DNA of 64,000 bases from Candidatus Dactylopiibacterium carminicum (GCF_014736495.1 NZ_MDUX01000007.1:1-64000), one strand, 5' to 3'; counted from the stretch's first letter, positions 39,682 to 48,792 are shown. Notes: a model not told the origin generated them from the sequence alone. Translations and numbers: made by a program.

Positions 39682-40401
39682 ATGAAACGAGCCCTTGTCA
39701 CCGGCGCCAGCGGCGCCATCGGTGGAGCCATCGCACGCCGCCTGGCTGCCGCTGGCCACGAAGTCATCGTCCATGCCAATCGCCAGCTGGTTGCCGCCGA
39801 AGCCCTGGCGATGGAACTCGTCGCCGCAGGCTACAAGGCCCGTGCAGTGCAGTTCGACGTCACGGATGCTGCAACCTGCCAGACAGCGCTGGAAGCACTG
39901 CTTGCCGAAGGCCCCATCCAGATCCTGGTGAACAACGCCGGCATCCACGATGACGCCGTATTCCCCGGCATGAGTGCCACACAATGGCAACGCGTGATCG
40001 ACGTCTCGCTCAATGGCTTCTTCCACGTCGCCCAGCCGCTCACGATGCCCATGATCCGCACACGCTGGGGTCGCATCATCACCATCAGCTCGGTGGCCGC
40101 CATCACTGGCAACCGGGGGCAGGTGAACTATGCCGCGGCCAAGGGCGCGTTGCATTCGGCCAGCAAATCATTGGCGCTTGAGCTGGCCAGCCGGGGCATC
40201 ACAGTGAACGCAGTGGCACCTGGCATCATCCAGTCGGACATGACCAAGGATGTGTTCGACGCCGAGACGGTCAAGCAGATGGTACCGATGAAGCGCGCGG
40301 GCCAGCCGGACGAGGTGGCGGCGCTGGTCGCCTTCCTCGCCTCGGATGAGGCCGCGTACATCACCGGCCAGGTCATCTCCATCAACGGCGGCATGATCTA
40401 G
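39682..40401 (+). CDS. 3-oxoacyl-ACP reductase, FabG-like SDR
   Basis: NADPH-dependent SDR of 239 residues. It has VTGASGAIGGAIARRL, LVNNAGIHDDAVFPGM, catalytic Ser in TISSVAAITGNRGQVNYAAAKG with Tyr-x3-Lys, and VAPGIIQSDMTKDVF to the end VISINGGMI. The GNRGQVNY and QVISINGG forms match the FabG2 (ApeQ-type) reductases of aryl polyene gene clusters better than housekeeping FabG, but no other such genes are in this window. It follows murU by 13 bases and uses a TAG stop. Confidence 0.82.
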   Translation: MKRALVTGASGAIGGAIARRLAAAGHEVIVHANRQLVAAEALAMELVAAGYKARAVQFDVTDAATCQTALEALLAEGPIQILVNNAGIHDDAVFPGMSATQWQRVIDVSLNGFFHVAQPLTMPMIRTRWGRIITISSVAAITGNRGQVNYAAAKGALHSASKSLALELASRGITVNAVAPGIIQSDMTKDVFDAETVKQMVPMKRAGQPDEVAALVAFLASDEAAYITGQVISINGGMI

Positions 40402-40589
40402 GGGCTACTGACATTAATTCCAATGCTATTCATCTGTTGATCGGCTACGCCCCAGCCCACTCTTAACACCTGCAAAACGCGTTAAAGAGAACGCTGGAAA
40501 CCCTTCCTCCACGCTAAGCTGCGAATGTGGTGGGGACTGTCGACCCCGTCCGTGGGCAGGGAGTTTGCATGAGGTTCGAAGGGGTGTGC

Positions 40590-41150
40590 ATGAACGGCAG
40601 AACTGTCTGGTTGAGCGGCCTCGCCGCCTTCTGGCTGGGCGGCTGCATCATCACACCCAGTCCGGAACTCGTGGCCTTGCAACTGGCCGGCACCGCCGTG
40701 ACCACCGTCGCCTCGGTGGCGCCGGACTCCCCGGACACTCCGATCGTCCACACCTACGAAAGGCCCAGGATGGTGTGCATCGAATACAACCCGGTGGTCA
40801 GCGTGGAAGACTTCGTACCCTCGCTGCAGGCCGAATTCAGCCGGTTCGGCGTGGAAACGCGCGTGTATGAGGGCGGAATGCCGGAGAGTTGCCGCTACAC
40901 CCTGCACTACGTCGCCCAGCGAGAATGGAATCGGAGCACATTCGGTAGCGATTACAGCAGTTACATGAGCTCGGCGCGCCTGGAACTGCGCCTACGCGGC
41001 AGCATGTTGGCTGCGGCCAGCTACAGACCGGGCATGCTCGGCTATGACAAGTGGGCCAGCACCCGCAGCAAACTATCACCGTCGGTACGCGTGCTGGTGT
41101 ACGGCAACGCGGAAGGGAAACCACCAGTGACCAGCAGCAGTACCCCTTGA
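40590..41150 (+). CDS. Sbal_3080-type lipoprotein
   Basis: Lipoprotein precursor of 186 residues with signal MNGRTVWLSGLAAFW and lipobox LGGC. The mature part has MVCIEYNPVVSVEDFVPSLQAEF, SCRYTLHYVAQREWN and SSARLELRLRG, which resembles the small Sbal_3080 lipoprotein family of unknown function. An alternative in-frame ATG lies seven codons upstream (40569), also with a ribosome site. It is followed by the 69-residue gene. Confidence 0.72.
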   Translation: MNGRTVWLSGLAAFWLGGCIITPSPELVALQLAGTAVTTVASVAPDSPDTPIVHTYERPRMVCIEYNPVVSVEDFVPSLQAEFSRFGVETRVYEGGMPESCRYTLHYVAQREWNRSTFGSDYSSYMSSARLELRLRGSMLAAASYRPGMLGYDKWASTRSKLSPSVRVLVYGNAEGKPPVTSSSTP

Positions 41151-41177
41151 ATCCAAACCCCATCAGGAGTCTAGAAC

Positions 41178-41387
41178 ATGAGCAGCATACGTCCAGTCAA
41201 TCATCCCGCCCTATCGAGGAGCTACGTTCAGGAGTTTGCCAATGGCACCGAAAACCGGATAAAGCAGTTCGGCAATGCGTTGGGCAACGCCATAGGGAGT
41301 GGCGCATCAGCCGTAGTCGGCACCGTCAGTGACGGAGTCGGTATTGGCGTGCGCGCAGCGGGGAAGATCATCGACATCTGGGTGTGA
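41178..41387 (+). CDS. Small hypothetical glycine-rich protein
   Basis: A 69-residue frame with a strong ribosome site (AGGAG, eight bases before ATG). The second half is a glycine/alanine-rich amphipathic stretch (FGNALGNAIGSGASAVVGTVSDGVGIGVRAAG), reminiscent of small membrane-active or secreted peptides. No homology is recognised and there is no signal peptide. It ends five bases before the convergent flgH stop. The ribosome site supports translation; the function is open. Confidence 0.55.
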   Translation: MSSIRPVNHPALSRSYVQEFANGTENRIKQFGNALGNAIGSGASAVVGTVSDGVGIGVRAAGKIIDIWV

Positions 41388-41391
41388 GACA

Positions 41392-42105
41392 TCACCAGAG
41401 CGTCAGCGAATCTGTAAGCATGCGCTGCAGCCAGCTGCGGTCGGTGGTATCCGTGATCAAACCCACACCAACCTGCTCCAGCCGCGCATCCATCACATCA
41501 CCCGAAGCCACGATTCGCCCGGACTTTATGTCGATAGGATCGACCACACCCGAAAAGCGCAGGGTGTTGACCGAACCGTTGAAGGCAATGCTCTTTTCAC
41601 CGGCTACGACCAGATTTCCGTTGGGCAGCACATTGATCACCGAGGCCGCCAGCTTGCCCGAAAGCTTGTTGGTGGTTTCGGTCGTGCCGGAACCATCGAA
41701 GGAATCGCTGCCACTGGCCGAATAATCCGCATTGATGATCCGGTTGATCAGGCTGCTCATGGTATCGGCGCCGCCCGGCCCCTTGGTGGCCACCTGATTG
41801 TCGCGCGAGGTATTCGTCTTGACCTTCTGACTGGCGGTCAGGCTCTCGGAGATCTCGATCTTCAGCGAATCTCCGACATAGCGCGGCTTGGTATCCCCCT
41901 GCAGCATCTGCATGCCGCCAGGGCTGGCTGCCTGAAAGATCGCACCTGGATTCGTCTGACGTTCGACACTGGCACGCGACATCACGGGACGATTGTCGGT
42001 AGGTAGTTGCACCAGGCTGGGCTTTCCGGCGCACGCTTGCAGACAGGCCAGCAGCACCAGCCCTGCTCCCTGCCGCACACCCCGGTATTCCCCCTTGCGC
42101 AACAT
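41392..42105 (-). CDS. flgH: FlgH-like L-ring lipoprotein, isolated
   Basis: Homologue of the flagellar L-ring protein, 237 residues. It has a lipoprotein signal with lipobox LQAC. The mature part carries the FlgH hallmarks: YVGDSLKIEISESLTASQK, NKLSGKLAASVINVLPNGNLVVAGEKSIAFNGS, LRFSGVVDPIDI and the ending WLQRMLTDSL. No other flagellar gene is in the window, whereas flgH normally sits between flgG and flgI. It may serve an outer-membrane role elsewhere or be a relic. The start at 42105 is chosen because the signal peptide begins there. Confidence 0.8.
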   Translation of the reverse strand: MLRKGEYRGVRQGAGLVLLACLQACAGKPSLVQLPTDNRPVMSRASVERQTNPGAIFQAASPGGMQMLQGDTKPRYVGDSLKIEISESLTASQKVKTNTSRDNQVATKGPGGADTMSSLINRIINADYSASGSDSFDGSGTTETTNKLSGKLAASVINVLPNGNLVVAGEKSIAFNGSVNTLRFSGVVDPIDIKSGRIVASGDVMDARLEQVGVGLITDTTDRSWLQRMLTDSLTLW

Positions 42106-42308
42106 CACACCTGCCCCCGCAAGCCATGTCAGACGGAGCTTATTATCCCGAGACAGGTGCAAAACGACCTTTATGGCAGATTAACTCTCCTCAAGATGCG
42201 CAAAACTTTAACAAGAACACACCCGACCATCGACCTAGAAGGCAAGCACGACATGCCGGGACACCGCACATGCCGACACACGGCGGTCACCCTGCCGCGA
42301 AGCAGGAC

Positions 42309-42836
42309 TCAAGACCCGGGGCGGAATGCCTTGCACACGGCGGGATCGGTCTCCAGGCGGGCACCTTCGATGAGATCGATGCAATAGGGCACCGCTGGGA
42401 ATACCGCGTCCAGGCAGTCCGCGATCGCCGAGGGCTTCCCCGGCAGATTGATGATCAGGCAACGGCTGCGAATGCCAGCAGTCTGCCGTGACAGAATTGC
42501 GGTGGGCACCACTTTCAGGGATGCCGCGCGCATCAGCTCGCCAAAACCCGGCAGCATCTTGTCGCACACAGCTTCGGTGGCTTCGGGGGTCACATCGCGC
42601 GGTGCGGGGCCAGTATCGCCGGTGGTCACGATGAGACAGCAACCCGCCTCATCGACAAGCTCGCGCAGGGCAGCCTCGATCCCCGCACGGTCATCCGGGA
42701 TCAGGCGCGGCACGCCCTCCCAGGGAGAGCTCAGCGCACGTGCCAGCCAGGCCTGGATCGCCGGGCCGCCCTTGTCTTCGTAGATCCCGGTGCTGGCGCG
42801 ATCGGAAACGGTCAGAATGCCGATGCGGGCGCTCAT
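42309..42836 (-). CDS. mog: Molybdopterin adenylyltransferase
   Basis: Adenylates molybdopterin before molybdate insertion. The 175-residue protein starts ARIGILTVSDRASTGIYEDKGGPAI and has IVTTGDTGPAPRDVTPEAT and MRAASLKVVPTAILSRQTAGIR, then CLIINLPGKPSAI. The ATG overlaps the moeA stop (ATGA), so both are translated together. Confidence 0.93.
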   Translation of the reverse strand: MSARIGILTVSDRASTGIYEDKGGPAIQAWLARALSSPWEGVPRLIPDDRAGIEAALRELVDEAGCCLIVTTGDTGPAPRDVTPEATEAVCDKMLPGFGELMRAASLKVVPTAILSRQTAGIRSRCLIINLPGKPSAIADCLDAVFPAVPYCIDLIEGARLETDPAVCKAFRPGS

Positions 42837-44095
42837 GTGTGCTCTCCAAAAGTATCCGCAACCCGGAAGACAGCCTGATCCAGCAGATGGACCCGGACCT
42901 CGTCGCCTGCCGCAAGCCCGCCGGCCCCGACAGGCGCCCGCAGCAGACCATCGGCCAGCATCATCGATTGCAACAGGGCACTGCCCTGTGCGCCGGTCGG
43001 CCGCGCGAGCCATCGGCCCTCGTCATCCCGGGTCAGCCGCACGCGCACGAACTCGGTCCGCTGTGGATGGGTACGTATGGGCTCCAGCAGACGTGCACGT
43101 ACCTCCGTACGGCATACACGACGATGCCCCATCAGCCTGCGCAACGCAGGCAGTACGAACAGTTCGAAACACACCATGCTGGAGACGGGATTGCCGGGCA
43201 GACCGAAGACATGTCCGCCGGCATGGCTGCCGAACATCAGCGGATGACCGGGTCGCATCGCGATGCGACCAAAATGCTGCTTCACACCCAGCGCCTGCAG
43301 GGTCTGCTGCACATAATCATGTTCGCCGACCGAAAAGCCTCCGGAAACCAGCAGCACATCCGCGATCTCCAGTCCGCGCGCCAGCGCAGCCTGCAGCGCC
43401 ACCGGCTCGTCCGGTGCGATACCCAGCAAGTCCGGCTCGATGCCCAGTGCCTGCACCTGCGCCATCAGCGCGTAGCTGTTGGCATCCGGAATCTTCAGAG
43501 GATCCACGGGGGCATCCAGCGCTTCCAGTTCATCGCCGGTCGACAGGATGGCCACACGCGGCAGCCGGTGCACACGAACCTGCACCACCTTGAGCGTGGC
43601 GAGCACGCCAATGGCGCCCGGCACCAGTTCGCAGCCGGCCTGCATCACCACGTCACCAGCACGCATGCTGTCCCCCTGGGGACGCACGTGATGCCCGATC
43701 GATGCACTCTCCAGCAATTCGACCTGATCACCGGACAGACGCCGCGAGCCTTCCACGCGCACCACCCCGTCTGCGCCGGCAGGCAGGGGCGCGCCGGTCA
43801 TGATGCGGGCGCATTGCCCGGCCGCCAGTGCAAACCGGGGCTGCCGGCCGGCGCAGATCTCTTCCGTCACCGCGAGCCCGACCGGCACCGTCGCCACATC
43901 GGTACTGCGCACGGCATAGCCATCCATCATCGACACTGCGCTCGGTGGCAGGTCACGGCTGGCACACAGATCCTCCGCCAGCACCCGTCCCCGGGCCCGC
44001 GTGAGCGGCACCCGTTCGATGCCCAGAGGGCTCACCGTCTCCAGCACGCAGCGCAGCGCAGCATCCACCGGCCAGCCGTGTTCGTCGAAAACCAT
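42833..44095 (-). CDS. moeA: Molybdopterin molybdenumtransferase
   Basis: Inserts molybdate into adenylated molybdopterin. The 420-residue protein shows the four-domain MoeA layout: SMMDGYAVRSTD and ARIMTGAPLPAGADGVVRVE in the first part, RVAILSTGDELEALD and LLVSGGFSVGEHDYV in the MogA-like domain, GLPGNPVSSMVCFELFV, and a C-terminal beta domain. Upstream, a 200-base gap separates it from moaE. Confidence 0.93.
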   Translation of the reverse strand: MVFDEHGWPVDAALRCVLETVSPLGIERVPLTRARGRVLAEDLCASRDLPPSAVSMMDGYAVRSTDVATVPVGLAVTEEICAGRQPRFALAAGQCARIMTGAPLPAGADGVVRVEGSRRLSGDQVELLESASIGHHVRPQGDSMRAGDVVMQAGCELVPGAIGVLATLKVVQVRVHRLPRVAILSTGDELEALDAPVDPLKIPDANSYALMAQVQALGIEPDLLGIAPDEPVALQAALARGLEIADVLLVSGGFSVGEHDYVQQTLQALGVKQHFGRIAMRPGHPLMFGSHAGGHVFGLPGNPVSSMVCFELFVLPALRRLMGHRRVCRTEVRARLLEPIRTHPQRTEFVRVRLTRDDEGRWLARPTGAQGSALLQSMMLADGLLRAPVGAGGLAAGDEVRVHLLDQAVFRVADTFGEHT

Positions 44096-44149
44096 CGTTT
44101 CAATCCCTCAGAGGCCGTTCACGATCTCGAAAAATGTAGTTCGGGCGCC

Positions 44150-44270
44150 CATTCATGCTTCGATACCTCAGCACGAACGGGGTTTAGACACGGGCTAGGT
44201 TCATGGAAACCGTTCGCCCCCGGATCGGGTCCAGGGCTGGCTCTGAGCTTGTCGAAGGGCGAATAAATGA
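44150..44270. repeat. Intergenic repeat-like sequence between moaE and moeA
   Basis: Contains CTTCGATACCTCAGCACGAACGG and GAGCTTGTCGAAGGGCGAA, the two arms of the CTCAGC/GTTCG-type palindromic elements often scattered in GC-rich proteobacteria. No gene is present. Confidence 0.4.
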
Positions 44271-44295
44271 CAAAAAAATGACCATGAACAGCTTC

Positions 44296-44634
44296 TCAGG
44301 GTCTGGGGCTCACCCAGTACTTACCGCCCGGCGTGCTTTCCTTCTTCCAGATCGGCACCCGTTCCTTGAGCGCATCGATCAGCCATTGGCAAGCTTGCAG
44401 CGCAGGCGCACGATGCTCCGCACCGGTGACGATCAGCACGATGTTTTCGCCCGCCAGGATGCGTCCCACGCGATGCACGATACGCGCGCCAAGCAGGCCG
44501 TATTGCACGCGGGCCTCGTCGCACAGGACCCGCATCTCGGCGAGCGCCATGCGCTCGTAGGCCTCGAAATTCAGTTCGCTGACCACTTGCCCCTGCGAAA
44601 AATCCTCCGTCTGCAGCCGTATCGCATCAGCCAT
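44296..44634 (-). CDS. moaE: Molybdopterin synthase catalytic subunit, with an internal deletion
   Basis: Large subunit of molybdopterin synthase, which with thiocarboxylated MoaD adds two sulphurs to precursor Z. The 112-residue protein has FEAYERMALAEM, IVHRVGRILAGENIV, AEHRAPALQACQWLIDALK and the active-site ending VPIWKKESTPGGKYW with both lysines. Other MoaE proteins have about 150 residues. After the N-terminal EDFSQG the sequence jumps directly to QVVSELNFEAY, so about 30 residues, including the conserved GAVVTFxGxVR segment with an active-site arginine, are missing. GGAGG precedes the ATG, two bases behind moaD. Activity is doubtful. Confidence 0.85.
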   Translation of the reverse strand: MADAIRLQTEDFSQGQVVSELNFEAYERMALAEMRVLCDEARVQYGLLGARIVHRVGRILAGENIVLIVTGAEHRAPALQACQWLIDALKERVPIWKKESTPGGKYWVSPRP

Positions 44635-44636
44635 GC

Positions 44637-44885
44637 TCAGCCTCCGGAAAACATCGCCATGAAGACCAGCTCGCAATCTGCTGGCAGCTCGCAACCGGCT
44701 TGTGCCGCAGGTGTCATGCGTTCGCCATCCAGCGCCACCACGGTGACCAGTCGCCTCGCCTCGGGCTGGCGCTCGGCCATCAGCGCCAGCACGTCCGCCA
44801 CCCTCAGCCCGGGCCGGTGTTCCAGCGTGAAGCCTCGCAGGCCGGCGGCATCCGCCACCGGGCCGAAGAGCAGCACGTTGATCAT
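44637..44885 (-). CDS. moaD: Molybdopterin synthase sulfur carrier subunit
   Basis: Ubiquitin-like sulphur carrier of 82 residues. It starts MINVLLFGPVADAAGLRGF and ends in the obligatory double glycine (FMAMFSGG), the site of thiocarboxylation. Its start overlaps the moaC stop and moaE follows two bases behind. Confidence 0.93.
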   Translation of the reverse strand: MINVLLFGPVADAAGLRGFTLEHRPGLRVADVLALMAERQPEARRLVTVVALDGERMTPAAQAGCELPADCELVFMAMFSGG

Positions 44886-45385
44886 GCATTACCCCCGGAT
44901 CGCCGCCACACGCCGTGCTTGCCACCGTGTTTCTCGTCGAGCTGGATACCCTCGACGCGCATTTCCGGGTCGATCGCCTTGCACATGTCGTAGATCGTCA
45001 GCAGCGCCGCGCTGACAGCGCACAGCGCCTCCATTTCCACGCCCGTGGGGCCGAAGCAGTTCACCGCCACGCATGCTCGCACGCCCGGCTGACCATCCGC
45101 ATCGGCGGGCACGTCCGTGAATGCCACCTCCACACCGGTCAGTGGCAGGCTGTGGCACATCGGAATGGTCTCCGGTGTGCGCTTGGCCGCCATCACGGCG
45201 GCCACATCCGCCACGGCCAGCACATTACCCTTGACCACGCGGCCTTCATGGATGCGCGCCAGCGTGGCCGCCTGCATGCGCAACACGCCGCTGGCGATGG
45301 CCATGCGCGCGGTGGCCGGCTTGGCGGAAACATCCACCATGCGTGCCCGGCCCTCGGCGGAAAAATGGGTGAGATCTTCGCTCAA
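44882..45385 (-). CDS. moaC: Cyclic pyranopterin monophosphate synthase
   Basis: Acts after MoaA to form cyclic pyranopterin monophosphate. The 167-residue protein has LTHFSAEGRARMVDVSAKPAT, VKGNVLAVADVAAVMAAKRT, IPMCHSLPLTGVEVAF and the MCKAIDPEMRVEGIQLDEKHGGKHG ending with catalytic residues. The start is a TTG at 45385 behind GGAGG (six bases), just after the moaA stop; no ATG fits the conserved N-terminus. Confidence 0.92.
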   Translation of the reverse strand: MSEDLTHFSAEGRARMVDVSAKPATARMAIASGVLRMQAATLARIHEGRVVKGNVLAVADVAAVMAAKRTPETIPMCHSLPLTGVEVAFTDVPADADGQPGVRACVAVNCFGPTGVEMEALCAVSAALLTIYDMCKAIDPEMRVEGIQLDEKHGGKHGVWRRSGGNA

Positions 45386-45387
45386 GC

Positions 45388-46419
45388 TCAGCCTCCGATG
45401 TAGGACATCTCGATCTTGCGCCCCGGCTGCCGGCGCTGGATGTGGCGCAACTCGGAATACTGGTCGTCGCGCAGCTGCCAGCATGACGCGATGCGGGCCG
45501 CCAGTGCGGCATCCACCTCACCGGCACGCAAGGGGGCACGCAGATCCAGCCCCTGACGTGCGAACAGGCAGGTATAGAGCTTCCCGTCGGTGGCCAGCCG
45601 CAGCCGGTTGCAGTCGCCGCAGAAGGGCTGGCTTACCGAGGCGACCACGCCGATCTCGGCACTGCCGTCGACCAGCGCCCAGCGCTGCGAGACTTCTCCC
45701 GGATAGGCCGCTTCCAGCGGCCGCAAGGGGTATTCGGCGCCGATCCGGTCGAGGATCTCGCGGGCGCTGATCACATCCTGCGGCCGCCATTCATTGCAGC
45801 CGCCCACGTCCATGTATTCGATGAAACGCAGCACCACGCCGGAATGCCGGAAATGGCGCAGCAGCGGCAGGATTTCGTCTTCGTTGACCTGTCGGCGCAC
45901 CACGCAATTGACCTTCATCGGCCCGAGGCCGACCGCTTGCGCCCGGGCGATGCCTTCGAGCACACGGGCGGGGGAAAAGCGAGAATCGCTCATGCGACGG
46001 AAACCCTGCTCGCTGAGCGCGTCCAGACTCACGGTGACGCGATCGAGCCCGGCCTCGCGCAACGCACGGGCCTTGTCGGCCAGCAGCACGCCATTGGTGG
46101 TCAGTGCCAGTTCGAGGTCGGAGCCATCCAGACAGCGCAGGCGGGCCAGGCGCTCCACCAGCCGCTCGATGTTCCGCCGCAGCAGCGGCTCGCCCCCGCT
46201 CAGCCGGATCTTGCGAACTCCCAGATTCACGAAGATGCCGGCCAGACGGACGATCTCCTCGAAGCTCAGGATTTCGGCGCGAGCCAGGAACTGGTGATCG
46301 TCGAAGGTTTCGCGCGGCATGCAGTAAGGGCAGCGCAGATTGCAGCGATCGGTCACCGAAATGCGCAGATCGCGCAGCGGACGATGCAAGGCGTCGCGCA
46401 GGGTCGGCGCCTTGTCCAT
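45388..46419 (-). CDS. moaA: GTP 3',8-cyclase
   Basis: Radical-SAM enzyme for the first step of molybdenum cofactor synthesis. The 343-residue protein has the N-terminal cluster TDRCNLRCPYCMP (Cys26, 30, 33), RLSGGEPLLRRNIERL, the GTP-contacting RFIEYMDVGG, the C-terminal cluster FCGDCNRLRLATDGKLYTC, and the final double glycine needed for activity. I prefer the ATG at 46419; a GTG eleven codons upstream is possible. It heads moaACDE. Confidence 0.94.
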   Translation of the reverse strand: MDKAPTLRDALHRPLRDLRISVTDRCNLRCPYCMPRETFDDHQFLARAEILSFEEIVRLAGIFVNLGVRKIRLSGGEPLLRRNIERLVERLARLRCLDGSDLELALTTNGVLLADKARALREAGLDRVTVSLDALSEQGFRRMSDSRFSPARVLEGIARAQAVGLGPMKVNCVVRRQVNEDEILPLLRHFRHSGVVLRFIEYMDVGGCNEWRPQDVISAREILDRIGAEYPLRPLEAAYPGEVSQRWALVDGSAEIGVVASVSQPFCGDCNRLRLATDGKLYTCLFARQGLDLRAPLRAGEVDAALAARIASCWQLRDDQYSELRHIQRRQPGRKIEMSYIGG

Positions 46420-46580
46420 GCTGAAAGGAAGATCAAATTTGTCTGAAAACACGCACCAATCTAGCGAAAACCCGGCATGCAGGAAAGCGCCGGATCACGC
46501 ATGGCCGCTATCACGGTCTGCAACATCGCCCATGGGGCGGTGCACGCAGGAGACGTAGAGGTGCGCCATGCGCACCACGC

Positions 46581-47390
46581 TCAAAACGCAGCAGAGAGCA
46601 GAAAAGGCTCAGGACGCTCGCCGGGCAGGCGTTCGTCGCTGTCGTCCTTAAGGTCGACGCCCGTGCGGCCCAGCTGGCGGGCCCCCGCAATCAGGAAGGC
46701 AAGCTTGCGCGCGGCCTCCGCATACGGCAGCCCCTCGGGGCGCACGTTGGAGATGCAGTTGCGCGCGGCGTCCGTGAGGCCGACACGGGGCTGGCCAGTG
46801 AGATAGATCCCCAGGCTGTCCGGCGAGGAAAGCCCCGGCCGTTCGCCGATCAGCACCACCACCATGTCGGCGCCCAGCAACTGCCCCACCTCATCGCCCA
46901 ATGCCACCCGCGCCTGGGTGGCGATCACCACCGGGCACGCATGCAGATCCGGGAAATACGCGGCCAGCGCCTCCAGCAGAGGCAGGCTGTGACGCTGCGT
47001 GGCCAGTGAAGACAGCCCATCGCCGATCACGAAGACGAGCCGGCCCGGCGGCGCAGGCCAGGTCTGGAGCTGCTGTGCCGAGGCTTCGGCCAAGCGCCGG
47101 CCCCAATCCGGCCGGCGCAGATAGACGCCGCGATCTGCCGCCTGGCTCGTCACCGTGCGGGTGAGGTAGCCCGCCGCATGGAATCCGCACGCCAGCGCGG
47201 CAACATCCAGCGGTTGATGGACCGCGTCACGTGCCTGCGCATGCGAGAGGCCGAAGGCCAGCACTTCGCGCGTGGGCAGACTGGCGCCTCTGCGCCCGAG
47301 TGCGATGCGCGCCCGGGTGAGCGACTGCAGGCGCGTCCAGGGGTCCGGCGTGATCAGGCCTGCGCCACGCGCGAGGGGTTTCTCAGCCAC
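46581..47390 (-). CDS. eutC: Ethanolamine ammonia-lyase small subunit
   Basis: Light chain of the coenzyme B12-dependent enzyme turning ethanolamine into acetaldehyde and ammonia. The 269-residue protein has SLTRARIALGRRGASLPTREVLAF at the start, LVFVIGDGLSSLATQRH, VVVLIGERPGLSSPDSLGIYLTG and the LTDAARNCISNVRPEGLPYAEAA ending. Reading frame intact. It overlaps the end of eutB by eight bases. No eutA reactivase is in the window. Confidence 0.93.
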   Translation of the reverse strand: MAEKPLARGAGLITPDPWTRLQSLTRARIALGRRGASLPTREVLAFGLSHAQARDAVHQPLDVAALACGFHAAGYLTRTVTSQAADRGVYLRRPDWGRRLAEASAQQLQTWPAPPGRLVFVIGDGLSSLATQRHSLPLLEALAAYFPDLHACPVVIATQARVALGDEVGQLLGADMVVVLIGERPGLSSPDSLGIYLTGQPRVGLTDAARNCISNVRPEGLPYAEAARKLAFLIAGARQLGRTGVDLKDDSDERLPGERPEPFLLSAAF

Positions 47391-48778
47391 GCCTCGTATC
47401 CTCCAGCCCCGCCAGCGCCAGCAAGGGCTGCTGCTCGGTCTGCGCGATCAGCTCGCCGCGATAGTCGGCAATCCCCATGCGCTCCAGCCACTCCTCGAAC
47501 TCAGGCGCACGCCGGCGGTTCAGCACCCGGCGCAGATAAAGCGCGTCATGAAAGGAGGTGCTCTGGTAGTTGAGCATGATGTCGTCCGCCCCCGGCACGC
47601 CGATGATGAAATTGATGCCGGCCACGCCCAGCAGCGTGAGCAGCGTATCCATGTCGTCCTGATCGGCCTCGGCATGGTTGGTGTAGCAGATGTCGCAGCC
47701 CATCGGCAGGCCCAGCAGCTTGCCGCAGAAATGGTCCTCCAGGCCGGCGCGGATGATCTGCTTGCCGTCGTAGAGATATTCCGGGCCGATGAAGCCGACC
47801 ACGGTATTCACCAACAGGGGCTGGTAACGCCGGGCCAGCCCGTAGGCACGGGCTTCCAGCGTCTGCTGGTCGGCACCGTGATGGCCGTTGGCGGAAAGGG
47901 CGCTGCCCTGCCCGGTCTCGAAATACATCACGTTGTCCCCCACCGTGCCGCGCGCCAGGCCGCGCGCGGCCTGCATGGCTTCCTCCAGAATCGCGGCAGT
48001 GACGCCGAAACTGGCATTCACGGCTTCGGTGCCGCCGATGGACTGGAACACCAGATCCACCGGAGCGCCCTTCTCGATGGCCCGCAGCGTGTTGGTCACA
48101 TGCGTGAGCACGCAACTCTGCGTGGGCACTTCGTATTGCTGACGGAAGCCGTCGATGAGCTGCAGCAGCGCGGTGATGGCGGGCAGGCTGTCGCTGGCCG
48201 GGTTGATGCCGATCACTGCGTCACCCGCGCCATACAGCAGGCCGTCGAGCATGGAGCGCGATGCCCTGCGGATCGTCGGTGGGGTGGTTGGGCTGCAGAC
48301 GCAACGCGAGCCGTCCGTGCAGCCCGAGCGTGTTGCGGAAGCGGGTCACCACCTCGCACTTGGCGGCCACCAGGATCAGATCCTGGTTGCGCATCAGCTT
48401 GCTCACCGCCGCCACCATCTCCGGCGTCAGCCCCGGCGCCAGATCAGCCAGCGTGAAGCGCGAAGCGGCATCCGAGAGCAGCCAGTCGCGGAACTCGCCG
48501 ACGGTGAGGCCAGCCACCGGTGCGAAGGCGGTGGCATCGTGGTGATCGATGATCAGCCGCGTCACCTCGTCCGTTTCGTAGGGCACCACCATTTCCTGCA
48601 GGAAACGCGCCAGCGGCACCTCCGCCAGCGCGATCCGCGCAGCCATGCGTTCCTCTTCCGAGGCGGCGGCGACCCCGGCCAGCATGTCGCCCGAGCGCGC
48701 CGGGCTGGCCTTGGCCAGCAGCGTCTTCAGGTCGGCAAAGACATGCCGCCGCATACCGATGGAAGCTGCATAGGGCAT
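47383..48778 (-). pseudogene. eutB: Ethanolamine ammonia-lyase large subunit, frameshifted
   Basis: Heavy, active-site chain of ethanolamine ammonia-lyase. The first frame (MPYAASIGMRRHVFADLKTL to LRLQPNHPTDDPQGIA) runs from 48778 to about 48255. The rest (MLDGLLYGAGDAVIGINPASDS to the stop at 47383) is in another frame. Removing one base from GCGCTCC restores QGIASMLDGLLYG and a protein of 464 residues, close to the usual 453-465. The break falls in the middle of the barrel, so no active subunit is expected unless this is a sequencing error. Start at 48778, 15 bases behind the permease stop. Confidence 0.9.
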
Positions 48779-48792
48779 CGACCGGCCCTGAC

